Part shown: positions 43,378-55,329 of the stretch, piece after piece
How the letters are laid out: each line of letters opens with the position of its first letter
Numbering within the stretch: the first letter of the stretch is position 1
Assembly (NCBI GenBank): GCA_963920635.1
Contig: OY987298.1
Location: 123,947,735-124,011,734 of the forward strand
DNA length: 64,000 nt
Origin: Pseudeuparius sepicola
Taxonomy: Eukaryota; Arthropoda; Insecta; Coleoptera; Anthribidae
Direction: 5' to 3'
Notes under the pieces: generated by a model
Told to the model about the DNA's origin: nothing
Database searches by the model: none
The model's input: only the letters and a program-made list of their open reading frames with translations
Made by a program: the position numbers and the translations under genes

Positions 43378-43972
43378 CCTCAACTTATTTGTTTTAATTT
43401 GTTTTGGCTCCAAAATTAAAGTTTCAAAGGTGGTGTATCAGGATTTTTTAAAGACGGTTTTAACAATGCTTTTGACTATCTAAGGCAGCAGCTTTAATCT
43501 ATGCTATCAAGGACGCCAGGATCAGATCCGATTTATTCTTGTTAGAAAAACCCGAGGAAAAACCTTAGAGAAGTCCCGTTAAAATAACGAACGGAAAAGA
43601 TATTTTATAGAACCACTTTGTATGCCTTACTTCGCACGATCTAATAAATTTTCTCCTATCTTTCCCTCCGCTTGAAAACACTGTAACTTTCAGAAACTCA
43701 TACCTACTCAAGGAAATATTTTCAACTCTTACATATTCACTGACTACCATCAAAATGACTTCGACTTAATTTTAACCGAAACTTTGGCCAACTTCGACCA
43801 TAGTTTTGTCGGAAGGGTTATCTTTCGTCGGTAATCGTTTGCTCACTTTGAAGACACATTTTCAAGTGAAGCTAAGAGCAGTGATAATTCACATTATTCT
43901 CAATGCCGAAAACGAATTTCCAAATCCACCTCCTTAAATAGAAAAATATAATAAGATAAAAGAGACATCTGG

Positions 43973-44105
43973 GGCGGCGGTGTCCGAGTGGGTCTTTTGA
44001 TTTGACCCACGCTTTGGCACCGTACGTTGTGGGTTCGAGTCGCACCACGGTATGTGCCATGGGTGTTGTGTGTTTGTATTTATGTTTGTGACGTCTTTAG
44101 GTTAA
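43973..44105 (+). repeat. tRNA-derived SINE
   Basis: The plus strand has an A-box-like GTGTCCGAGTGGG, as in Ser/Leu tRNAs, and a B box GGTTCGAGTCG about 45 bp later. A TTTGTATTTATG-type tail and AT-repeat end follow. No acceptor-stem closure is evident, so it is called a SINE and not a tRNA gene. Confidence 0.55.
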
Positions 44106-44109
44106 GATT

Positions 44110-46897
44110 AGGCTAATAAATATATACAAGACAAAAAATATATATATATTTATAAATAAACAAACAATTTAAAGGGGGACGTGTAACCACGTAACGCTGG
44201 CATGGTCCCCGACAATGGGTAAATGGATAACGCCGAAAAAGTAAAACCATCGAATTGATAAGTACAATGGAAGTCGCACTGGTACCACTTTCATTGTTGT
44301 TTGGGACAGCCAACTCTAGAGAGAGATAGGTTTCAAATGGCAATGAGTAAGACAAGGACGCCTAATGAACGTGTCAGCTGATTCAGGCAAAGGAAGTATA
44401 TAGGGATGTGGCATATTAATGGGCGAATTTAATGGGCATGTTCCGTAATTCTCTTTATTGTTTGATCTGTATTCCGAAATTCGGTGCTTGTTTGTAGGAA
44501 TGAGAATTTTTCTATACTATAACCACAATTATGTAAATATTGCACAGAAAAAAGTAGTGAATTGATTACAAAAATTACCTACACAGCAATTTTATGTACC
44601 TGGAAGTAAATTGACACAAATAAAACACAAATTCCAAAATAAAAGTTTATTTTAAAATAAAGGCGACAAAATATCTAGGATAAGGTATACATTTTCAACT
44701 TTAATTACTTATCTTAACTGATTTATTAATTTAAAATTCAATTTAATAGGAAAAGCATCTAAGAGCTTTTACGTATTTTTATATAATTTTTAATGTTTAG
44801 GCATCTAACAAAAAGAATTACAAATAATTACCTTACTAAAGGGACCAGAACCCCAAGATTAATTTCATCTTTGACTATGAAGAGCTAGGTTCATTACCAC
44901 AATATTTTTCCACTTTTTCCCTTGATAGAGTTTCTATCATGACTAGGAAAATAAAAACTGTAGTAATTACATACTTTTTAAGTTTGTGCTGCCCAAAATT
45001 CTCTATGAAATTGCATTCAATAAATTGTTGACTACAAATGCAAGTAAATACTTGTAGACAGTACAAAATTTTTCCTTTTTATTGCTGCAATCCACTTGTC
45101 TCTAATATCACCTTAGCTCTTGGAAAACTGCAAAGTTATTAGCAAAGATTTTTAAGACTTACGAATGAAAAGAAACCCCACTATTCTTATTCTTTCCGCC
45201 CCGTTTGGTATCCCCTTTTTTGTAATTTACAACTTAAACTATCTAAAAATAATATTAAACCAAACACCAACTAAGAAAACTCAACGCCGTTTTATACGAA
45301 ACTGCCACCACGACACGAACTCAAATCAGATATAAATAATACAATAATTACTCCTATTCGTATTGGGAATTGGGACAGAAGGAAAATTAAAATGACGTTT
45401 GACAACGGAACTCGTTTGAAGCACAGGGCACAAAAATAGAAAGTTAGGACAAACACCTCTTTTGTGTTATGTGGTTTTTGCCGGAATCAGCTGATTCATT
45501 TACTATTTCACTTACTCAAGTTTGGCTGCCAGTTTCACTCTCTACACTCCTTCCATCTACTTGTCAATTCAATGAGTAAAACCGAGCCCAATAAAAAAAA
45601 AGAGACATCGCGATTCTGTTGTTTTGTAATTTGCTATGCCTCATTTAATTATAGTTGTTCTTAAAATTCCTGCAATATTTTGCCGCATTTTTTAGTAAAC
45701 CAATGCCTCTACTTTTTTAATACATATCCCCTTAAAAACATTGGGTAAACATAATGGCCAGCCTCTAATCAAATTTATATACCTACAATACTGGTAAAAA
45801 AATAATACATAATATAGGTAGATATATACGACGCTTTAAAAGGATATTTCAACTTTTATAGGCACTAACATCTATTTTTGCTTCCACAACACCAAATTAT
45901 GCATATATTAATATTTATATCTCCTCAAAATTTCATAAAAATCTGATGAACTCCAGAGATACAGATTACAGGGAGATCAAAATGATATACGTCACAGGGT
46001 TACTAAAGCTCGGATTATAGACAAATTGCCTTTTTTGCCTATTCAAGTGTTTCTTGCAAATTATTCCTTTTTTATAAATTCGGTTCTATGCTAGTTATTA
46101 CATAATATATTAGTTACCAAATACTAAAATTATGTAATGTACCATTAAAAGAAATGTTGGTATCATTAAGCGTAATTTCCAGGAAGGTTTTTATGATCCA
46201 ATAATTATGGGAACCCTCGACCTTTGGTGATTTTTTGTAAATCATTTATGATTTCATCATTTGTTCGGTTACTGGATCAGAGTTTAGTTTTGCCCTTATA
46301 ATTAGGGGGCATTTTTGAGGCCGTGCTTAGAGAAAGTTTTCATTTCTTCGGTCGCAGAATATGCTGGTAAGTACTATCATTGCAGGCTAATAATTATCAT
46401 GCAATTTCGTGTCACTGCAAAAAATTTTCAAAACGATTTTACTCGAAAAGGGTGCAGAAGTTCAACAAGAGCGCATTTTTTTCGTATAATACCCTGAGAT
46501 TTTGTAAGAAATCGTGAAAAAAATTACACACAAAAAATTGGGGTATTTTTAACCCCTTTTCCCATTTAGGACGCATATGATGAAGAATGTCAAACTATAT
46601 ATACCTCGGTTAAATCTCACAGGAAATTTCAGAATTTCGCTACGCTACGAACGTCGCCACCGCGGCCCAATCGATTAAGCTTTGCCTTACTTATTATTTT
46701 ACATAGTATTACCAATGTAAAGAAAAATTAAAACTTTACGAAAAAAAATTAATTTAAAATAATTATTTAAAAAAAATCGGCGTTCTACATTATGCGCTAA
46801 GCTCCTAGCGTACTGCTTATGTATGTGGTTTGCCTTTCTAGGAGGCGGTAAGTCCCTACCTCACCAAAACACTAATAAGTTAGAAAAAATGAAACAA
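44110..46897. other. AT-rich DNA, no gene recognised
   Basis: Short frames (for example 45464-45664 plus and 46315-46497 plus) show no domain. There are no clear terminal repeats. The last bases border the TIR element starting at 46898. Confidence 0.45.
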
Positions 46898-47311
46898 AGG
46901 CTACTGGCACACGACCGGTTTTTTCGCCGGCCGGTATTTCCGCCGGCCGGCGGATCTGCCGTTTAAAATTTTATAACTGCATTAGCAATAGGACCTAGCA
47001 CACGGTCGGTTTATTTGCCGGTCGGTATTTCCTCCGCCCTTGTGCCGGCCGGTTGGTATTTCATCCGGCGAGCGTCGCGGTCGCCGGGCGGCAAAACAAC
47101 CGTGGATTCACTTGTTTCCACTGATTGCAATGGAACCGGGCACACGGCCGGTTTCTTTGCCGGGAAGAGGACAGACACCGGCAACGGCGCAGTATCGTTC
47201 AGTGGTGTGCCGGCTAGCGAAAAATTTCCTGTCATCCTCCCTCAGTTTTTCAAATAAGATATGAAAAGCGCCAACGCTGGATCTTAATTCTAATAACGGG
47301 TGTATCAAGTA

Positions 47312-49131
47312 GGGGAGAGCGGTGACGGTTGTAACAGAAATTAGATTTGATTTTTTGTAGCCCTAGTGTTAAGTCTTAGACGGATGATTCAGCTTTCAGG
47401 AATGCTGTGTAATGTTAGAAGTCGCTTGGTATTTTTGAAGTTTTGAAAATATATATGATTTTTTTTCTACCACATGAAAAGGCTACGTTTGACAAGTGTT
47501 ACAATCGACACCTAACGGGTGTCAGTTGTAACACGTGTAGGTGTCGATTGTAACAGACATAAATATAAACAAGAAATCCCTAATAGAAACTCCTAAATCA
47601 TGAATAATGTTTATTTAAATAATTATTATTAGTCCGAACACTATACAGGGTGAGTTTTTTCGATGACCACTATGGGGATCTCGGAAACTAGCAGAGCTAG
47701 AACAAAGGTTAAATGGGGAAAGAATTGCAGTTTTGAATGCTCAATCTAATGCCCTTTTTGAATTTTTAAAAAAGTTCATGGCTCACTAGATATTTTGAAA
47801 AGAGTGTTTTTTTTCTATTTCATCAGATCTCTGTAGCTCCGTTATTTCTGATTATACAGAAAAACTGTAGAGACAAAAATTGTACATAATTTTGGGCTTA
47901 ATAAGATAGTCTAACCAAGTTTTTTATGTTGTTTGGAATTTTTGAGATATGACATAAACTTGTGTTTTTTTAAATGTAAATCATAGTTGGCTGTAGCCTT
48001 ATCAAATCGGCCATTTTTTGAGCTTTCCAAAGATATGATACTTGGCATAGTTGTTATAAAAAATAAAAGTATGTATGTCTTATTATAGAACAGAACGTAA
48101 TTAATTATGAATATATTCCTTGGCTGACTATGTGAAAATTTAAAAAAAATCAGAAAATTAGCCATAGCTCTTTTATTTTCTATAATAACTATGCAGAGTA
48201 TTATATCTTTGGAAAGCTCAAAAAATGGCCGATTTGATAAGGCCACAGCCAACTATGATCTACATTTTAAAAAAAATCACAAGTTTATGCCATATCTAAA
48301 AAATCACAAACAATAACATAAAAAATTTGATTAGATTATATTATTAAGCTCAAAATTATCTATAATTTTTGTCTCTACTGTTTTTCTGTATAATCATAAA
48401 TAACGGAGCTACAGAGATCTGATGAAACCGCAAAAAATCGCTCTTTTCAAATATCTAGCGAGCCAGAAACTTTTTCAAAAATCCAAAAGGGGCATTAGCG
48501 TTGGTCATCGAAAAAAAACTCACAATGTATATTGTCATTTATAACTTTATTTGCAGCTTCTTCAGAAACTTCTTGAGGAATATTACCCTTATTAGTTTTT
48601 CTCTGCCTTGGTTTCATGTTTACAAATAGCCTAAAACAAAAATATTTGTAAACATTGGTGTAACATTTTGTGTTAGTGTCGGTTGTAACATGTTACAACG
48701 GCTACTTCTCTTTATGTTACAACCGACACCAACCGACAGACTTCCTGTGTGTGCATTAAAAAACTATGTAACCTTCAACCGTTGGGTGAAGATTTAACTC
48801 AGTCAACGCTTCAACTTTAAGCGTTCTCAATACTTGATTCCCTACTCAAAATGACGCTGATTTTTTGGTATAATTTGATTACACATAAAATAAATGCTAT
48901 AGGAACTACTTACCAAAGAAGATAAAAATTGAAACTTACTTAATGCGTCCAAAACTATGTTTTTACCCGTCACGTACGTTCACTGTCGAGTATCGTAAAC
49001 ATCTGACCACTAATATGGCGGCTGGCTCAACGCGCATGACCCATACATGTTGTTTGCGCGTAGCTACATAGATGGCGATGATAGGTCGAATGTTACAATC
49101 GACGCCCGTTACAACCGTCACCGCTCTCCCC
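47312..49131. mobile_element. Middle element, TA duplication, TGTAAC-rich termini
   Basis: The inverted ends GGGGAGAGCGGTGACGGTTG are identical and followed by TAAC, with TA on both sides. The motif GTGTCG(G/A)TTGTAAC recurs in both orientations at about 47500-47560 and 48670-48740, which looks like subterminal transposase-binding repeats. It contains the foldback 47644-48529. Confidence 0.85.
47644..48529. mobile_element. Inner foldback element (TACAGGGTGAG end)
   Basis: The arms are about 400 bp, imperfect but extensive inverses from TACAGGGTGAGTTTTTTCGA through AATCGGCCATTTTTTGAGC to the centre near 48100. The right end reads CTCACAATGTA. A single-arm relative lies at 5527-5917. Confidence 0.85.
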
Positions 49132-49392
49132 TACATTCTTGTTTTCTTAGATCTTCTTTTTTATGTAAATAATACGCAATGGCTATTTTCTGTAGGACTG
49201 ATAAAAACCTCGACATTATTATTGTCTAATAAGAGTCTGCATACCACTGAATGTTGGTTTACAAGCAGCCTAGACATAGTGAATAAAGTCATCCGGCAAA
49301 AAAATCGCCGCTGTGTGCCAGGTTGATCCGATTTTTTCGCCGACCGGCGGAATCACCGGCCGGCGAAAAAACCGGTCGTGTGCCAGTAGCCT

Positions 49393-51102
49393 AACATCTC
49401 ACAATCACCAAGCTCATCCAAATTCATTAATTTAGGGTAGTAGCGTACAGCAATGTAACCTTGTAGAGCACAATAAAGGTGAAGGTGTTTGCGTGATCTT
49501 AATCCATACGATTAGGGCACTGTTTAATTTTATATATCATTTGCAAGTTGTAGATCGCAAAATCACATTAGCTTTTGCTACTAGTAAGAGAGTTATCAAA
49601 TAAACGTGATAAGTCAAACACTTTTCACAAGTAATATGTTTTCTGACGTAGACGATATCGTTTTCGTTTTTATTGCATTCATAGGATGGAGATGGAGGAC
49701 GACGCCTACAATAATTGTGCTACAATTGTAAGGAAATATATTTTTTCAGGGGAAACTAACAGAATACAGTGAAATCCCAAAATTTTTGTTTAAATAATTA
49801 AATAGGTATGTATTTTTTAAACAAAACTATTTTTTCATCAATTTTTTTACGAAACACCCTGTATGAACTAGACTGGCTATACTAGGTAAAATAACACCTT
49901 GGGAAAGGCTCAATCGATTCTCAAAAAAAATATCACCAAAATATGCCCTGCGGTTTAACAAGGTTCTTCGAAAAACCTAATTGCTTGGAAATTGTATTTA
50001 TAACTTATTGGAGCATTAAATTTTTACAAAGAGTTCTGAACAACCGCCAATTGGATAGCTCTATCCATTTCATTCTTAAAAAAAAATGCCTAATATGGGT
50101 TTGTGATTTTTGGGTGTCTTCTTTTAGTGGAACAGGCCTATTTCAAAAAAGGTATAACGCAAAATGTAGACCTATGCGAGGACTACAGGTTGACAAAAGT
50201 TTTTTTGAAAATCGACCCATCTTTCGAAAAACACGGAATTGTTCCGGCTCAAAGTAAAGCAAACTTTGCAAGCAATATTTTGTTAAAATTCGTCTTAGAA
50301 TTAATGCTCTTGTTCAGGTTAAATAAATTATAAAAAAACTAACATGCCAAAATGTTAACTCAAATACCTACTTATAATAACAGTCATATAAAAGTATAGT
50401 GTATAACTCGCACGGATTGTTCATTTCCCACTCGTATGACTTTTAGAACTCGCCTACGGCTCGCGCCGCAAAGTGTCATACTTTTGGGAAATGAATTCCA
50501 TTCCGTGATAGCACAGAAAAACGGCGTTTTTCTGTGGTGATAGTTACACAATATATCTTAATTTTATATTGATTAGGCTATGTGTTTCCCCCTATTTGAA
50601 GACCATTGAAGTAAGCGCTAATTCATTCCCTCCGAGTCGCAAACCGTTAAAGTCTCCAACTGCTTTCACCTCATGTTCGCGGCTAAACCGAGACTCTCTT
50701 TCACAGATGTCGCCAGCGTCAGTACACTGAATTTAATTTGTAAAACCAGTTTTAAGTATAAAAAGTGCATACTTTGAACGTTATACTAGTTATTATATTA
50801 TTATAATAATGATTGTTACCTGTGAATAAACTCTCATTGATTGACCTACATTAATCCATTCACGGATCATTATTGATGCAAAATGATTCAACCATCCGCT
50901 TAGTCATCAGCCGCCAATGCCTATTAAGCACTTATTGCTCTGCAGATGCGGACTTGAATATTTTAAGACCTCAGAGTAGAGTAGTAGGAATTAGATATTA
51001 GTAGGTACAATGATACCACTAATGATTTTAGTGTGCCAATTACTGAATTGTAAAAATGAAGACCTATAGATAGTTTAATCTCTTATCTAAATTATGCATA
51101 TG
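49393..51102. other. AT-rich DNA, no gene recognised
   Basis: A frame at 49943-50257 and an overlapping one at 50103-50333 (plus) have partly protein-like composition but no family I recognise. The stretch around 50400-50540 contains inverted GGGAAATGAA/TTCATTTCCC words. Confidence 0.4.
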
Positions 51103-51864
51103 TACAGGGCGATCCATCCAAGAGGAACACCCCTTAACTTCTTTTTTTCAAGTTAAAGAAAAAATTGTAGAGATAAAAGCTTTAAGGTTTTTCGTGAGCT
51201 TTTCCATGAACTTACTGAAATTGACACAGGGTGTTCCGTAAAAGCTGGACAAACCAAGCTTATGTTTTTTCACAAGAACACCCTGTATATTATTGCATTT
51301 TTGGAATCTACACTTCGTCCTGATTCCAACGACATATATATGTCATATGATTGCTCCAGACGGTTTTACAATCAAGGTTCATATTTCCATATTTTTTCCT
51401 GGACTAGAAAAATATCAACCTTAACTTTTTTGTGTGGATGATTCCAAATTAAATTATTATAAAATAACTATTATCGTTTTAGGGGCATCATTTTCATCAT
51501 TTTTTCTTATACTCAATTTATCAGCAAACGTTTCATCTCTGAGATACAGGACGTGAAAACATGAAAATATGAAGTTCGAATGCTTTGTATTGTAAAAACG
51601 GCTCGAGAAATCATATAACATATATATGTCGTTGGAATCGGGACGAAGTGTGGATTCCAAAAATGCAATAATATACAGGGTGTTCCGCTAAAAAAAACAT
51701 AAACTTGGTTTGTCCAGCTTTTACGGAACACCCTGTGTCAATTTCAGTAAGTTCATGGAAAAGCTCACGAAAAACCTTAAAGCTTTTATCTTTACAATTT
51801 TTTCTTTAACTTGAAAAATAAAGAAGTTAAGGGGGGGTGTTCCTCTTGGATGGATCACCCTGTA
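51103..51864. mobile_element. Foldback element with internal second pair of ends
   Basis: The outer ends TACAGGGCGATCCATCCAAG and TACAGGGTGATCCATCCAAG (right as reverse complement) begin arms of about 260 bp. Inside each arm sits ACAGGGTGTTCCGTAAAAGC or its inverse (about 51226 and 51710), so two end types are stacked. The centre is AT-rich and non-coding. Confidence 0.85.
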
Positions 51865-51983
51865 CAACTATGTCTCTTTAAGCGTAATCCAAATTTTAAA
51901 ATTTTCCTGGTCCTTCTTGTTATTGTAAATAAAATCCTGGGTTTCGACCAAAAGTTATATATTATTTATTTTTTTGTGTTGTT

Positions 51984-52023
51984 TATACGACGCGTTTCGG
52001 CATGTTTGCCATCATCAGGTATA
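51984..52023 (-). ncRNA. Hammerhead ribozyme motif of a Penelope-like element
   Basis: The minus strand reads stem I GTATA pairing with a downstream GTATA-type strand (5 bp), core CTGATGA, stem II GGCA/TGCC with loop AACA and a one-base bulge, GAAA, a very short stem III (ACGCGT), and UC at the cleavage position. All core bases are present. It lies downstream of the minus-strand Penelope coding remnant (52640-53430), where family members carry such ribozymes. Confidence 0.72.
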
Positions 52024-52639
52024 CAAAAATATATATATAAATGTCCTGAAAAAAACAATAGTTTATTACATTCTTTTTTAAATGTCGCTAATTATTTTTT
52101 TTTATATGTATAATGTCACTAAAATTTTTTAAAATTAATAAATAAAATTACTTACATTTAGTTTGTAGGACGTAGTTTACAAAAAGTGACATTTAAAAAA
52201 CATTATTTTAAATTAAAAACGATGTACTACATCAGTAAACATTAAAAAAAAACAAAAACTTTTTTGATGTTTTTGAAAACAATTGTTCTATGATAATGTT
52301 GTTAACAATATATGTGGATTGTGTAGGTGGTAGTGAAGGAGTAAGAATTTTTAAAAATACGGCAAACAGATAGTTATCAAAGGTGAAAAACAGTTATAGT
52401 TTTTATGGGATTATTTTTATTTACTATAAGAAATATTGTATATCAGGTGCGTATGTAGTAAAATTTAGTAATGGGTAGAATTTTTATTAATTGTTTTATA
52501 TTATTAAATCATAGTATATATGAGCCAAGTTGTCAACATCTGTTCTGTAATTTATACTATTTTGTTGTTTTTTAATATGAATCATTTCTAAAAAGTTTCT
52601 TTTTGTATAATCTTTCTGATTGCAAAGAACCTCAGTACC

Positions 52640-53430
52640 ATTAAAATCAAAATATATGTGCATTTTCAAAAGAGTGTTTACTCACGGCAGTAGCATTATT
52701 GTTGTTTCTAGTCTTAACATCCTATCTGTGTTTGTATAATCTTTTATGTAGGTATTGTTTAGTTTGGCCTATATATACAGATGGACAATTGTTACAATTA
52801 ATTTTATAAATTAGATTTGATTGCAGATCTTTATTAATAGTTGGTATTATAAACAGTTTTATGTCCAATATTTATATTATGTTTTGAAAATATTTTTGCA
52901 ATGGATTCCGAAGTACCTTGTATATATGGCATAGAAAAGTATTTTTGTTTATTTTTATTATTTGTTTGGGTTTTATTGTAAATGTGATGTATTCGTTTTT
53001 TAATTATAGGTTCAGAGAATTCACTAGGATAATTATTTTTGAGTAAGACATTTTTAATTTTTTACAAATTCTTTGGTCTATGCTTTGTATGTGAAAGAGA
53101 AATCGCTTGATCGGTAAGACAGTTGACAACGTTTTTTTTTAAAAAATTAATAGGAACGTATGAATTAAAATTTAAATATATTTCGGACCATATTTGTTTT
53201 GTAAACCAATTAGTATCGATTTGACCAGTTTTATCATATGATATAGTTAAATTTAGGAAATTTATTTTGTTATTTATTTCTTTTTCGATGGTAAATTGTA
53301 AACGTGAGTGGAAATTGTTGAAAGTTGTATGTGTATTGTTTAATTCGTAATTCGTAAAATTATTTAGCGACATTTAAAAAAGAATGTAATAAACTATTGT
53401 TTTTTTCAGGACATTCATATACTATATATA
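52640..53430 (-). pseudogene. Penelope-like element: RT C-terminus and GIY-YIG endonuclease
   Basis: On the minus strand, 53373-53062 reads FTIEKEINNKINFLNLTISY, the conserved end of the RT. About 52980-52860 reads YFSMPYIQGTSESIAKIFSK. About 52820-52640 reads IYKINCNNCPSVYIGQTKQY, the GIY-YIG endonuclease core (YIG with downstream R and H), then AVSKHSFENAHIF. Several stops and frame changes make it inactive. A piece of the coding strand just 5' of this (53366-53430) is repeated inverted at about 52028-52090, a rearrangement common in 5'-truncated Penelope copies. Confidence 0.8.
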
Positions 53431-53431
53431 T

Positions 53432-54072
53432 ATAAGGATGTAAGATTAGCGAGTGTAAATGTAATAATTACAAGAAAAGGTGATAATGGGCAAACACTCA
53501 AAGTTAACAAAAAGAAAAAACTAGTAACCGCATACACGTGTTTCATGCTATTTGGCAATCATCGGTACGGTGTAACATTAACCAAATCAAAAGATAGGCA
53601 TGATTTGGGAAGCAACAAATGAAGTCCAGGCAGGAGCCAACAGCACATTTGCAGCTTCAGTCAGCACATCCCCTATTTTGGGGCTTGTACTAAGATCGCC
53701 ACGGAGGCTGCTAAAGCGACCTGCGTGGAAATCTTCATAACCCAAGGTACAGTGACAATAAGGATGTAAGATTAGCGAGTGTAAATGTAATAATTACAAG
53801 AAAAGGTGATAATGGGCAAACACTCAAAGTTAACAAAAAGAAAAAACTAGTAACCGCATACACGTGTTTCATGGTATTTGGCAATCATCGGTACGGTGTA
53901 ACATTAACCAAATCAAAAGATAGGCATGATTTGGGAAGCAACAAATGAAGTCCAGGCAGGAGCCAACAGCACATTTGCAGCTTCAGTCAGCACATCCCCT
54001 ATTTTGGGGCTTGTACTAACATCGCCACGGAGGCTGCTAAAGCGACCTGCGTGGAAATCTTCATAACCCAAG
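53432..54072. repeat. Two 315-bp direct repeats with hammerhead-like cores
   Basis: Units 53432-53746 and 53758-54072 (offset 326 bp) are almost identical; I see only about two differences. Each has, on the minus strand, a hammerhead-like arrangement (53527-53571 and 53853-53897): stem I ACCGTA/TGCGGT, core CCGATGA, a short stem II, GAAAC, stem III ACACGTGT. The core differs from consensus CTGATGA at the U4 position, so cleavage activity is doubtful. They look like tandem Penelope-type terminal repeats. Confidence 0.75.
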
Positions 54073-54097
54073 ACGGAAGTGTAGAGCAAAACCGACT

Positions 54098-54262
54098 ACG
54101 ATATCGTATGGCAAATCATACAATTTGTTCGGCGAATGTTCGGCCCTACGTCACAACTCCCCTTCTTGTCTGGCTCGTGAATATACGACCGATATCCGTC
54201 GTATAGTCATGGGTAAGACAAGGACGGAAGTTGTGACGTAGGGTCGCACATTCGCTGAACAA
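54098..54262. mobile_element. Palindromic MITE (TTTGTTCNGCGAATGT ends)
   Basis: Left AATTTGTTCGGCGAATGTTC and right ACATTCGCTGAACAAACT are inverses. Inner words CCCTACGTCACAACT/AGTTGTGACGTAGGG are inverted too. A half copy lies at 43283-43377. Confidence 0.75.
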
Positions 54263-54970
54263 ACTGTAAGTAGGTAGGCCTGTCGAGAAGTCGGTTGGGT
54301 GAGAATTCGGAGTGCTGGGATTTCCAAGTCGCGGTGGTAAGTGGGTGTGGCTTAGCGCACTCCATCAATTTATTTAATGTGCTTATCTGGTTAAGAGTTT
54401 CCGCTACATGCTTTATTGGCGATTTTCATGAAATACCTACATTCTATACTTACAATACATATTTCTAAAAATTCTTTATTAGAGATTATCTATTTTTAAT
54501 GCGAGTATTACCTACTTGAAAGGAGTAACCAAATACGGTATTATATTTGAGATGTTTATCTGTTACAGGATATCCGCCTTACCCGTATCACTATTTATTT
54601 GTTTTCTTTCGAAACACATATACCTAGTATTTATGTTGCAGACTTTGTGGCGGGTGTTTCTTATATATTTCTTCTTGTATATTAAGTTATTTTTGTATTT
54701 AAATAAATAAAAATATTGCCCTACCAAAACCAACGAGGAATTTTGAAAAATAACAGATTAGATTCGAGCAACGTAATATTTTCATATATTTTCCGATATA
54801 CACACAAGTTTAGCAGATGTTTCGGAGGTGCTCATCTTATAATAGAGTTTTCTTATCACCTCGCTCACTATTTCCTTGTTTTCTGATGTTCCCCTTCTAC
54901 AAGATGTTTCTATAGAAACAAATGATATTTCAGCCGTAGTTCTACATTAGACTACATGCGTAAAGTTTAT
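54263..54970. other. AT-rich spacer
   Basis: No gene or repeat boundary is recognised. The short plus-strand frame 54516-54710 is hydrophobic low-complexity sequence without a domain. Confidence 0.4.
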
Positions 54971-55250
54971 AAATACAAGAAAAAGTGATAATGGGCATAA
55001 GCACTCAAAGTTAGAAAACAAAAAAAAAGACTAGTAACCGCATACACGTGTTTCATGCTATTTGGCAATCATCATTTCCCAAATCATTCATATCTTTTTG
55101 GTTTGGTTGATGTTACACCGTAGTGATGAATGCCAAATAGCATGAAACACGTTTATTTATGCGGCTACTAGTCTCTTTTTTTATTAACTTTGAGTGCTTA
55201 TGCCCATTATCACTTTTTCTTGTATTTATTACATTTACATTCACAATCTT
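54971..55250. repeat. Inverted pair of Penelope-type terminal sequences
   Basis: 54971-55075 and about 55120-55250 are inverted copies of each other and of the 53.4-kb units (GTGATAATGGGCATAAGCAC, AACACGTGTTTCATGCTATT). A degenerate hammerhead-like segment on the plus strand (55116-55166) keeps GATGA and GAAAC but has G for C3 in the core. Confidence 0.7.
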
Positions 55251-55329
55251 ACATCTTTGTTGTAAAGTTTATAGTTAGCTTTCACCGATTTTAACAAAAA
55301 TTGTTCAAAAATTCGTAAATAAACTTATA

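Larger units (their letters stand above)
46898..49392. mobile_element. Outer inverted-repeat element with CCGG-rich termini
   Basis: The ends are AGGCTACTGGCACACGACCG at both sides (right as reverse complement), followed by TTTTTTCGCCGGCCGGT. The inversion extends about 60 bp. Left of the inner insertion the terminal motif (GCACACGGNCGGTTTNTTTG) is repeated at about 46998 and 47140, with related GCCGGCCGG words near 47043. The superfamily is unclear because no convincing target duplication is seen. The non-coding element hosts another element at 47312-49131. Confidence 0.78.

Noticed and set aside
47011..47308. Several overlapping frames at the CCGG-rich terminus
   Set aside because: GC-rich repeated terminal motifs create open frames on both strands.
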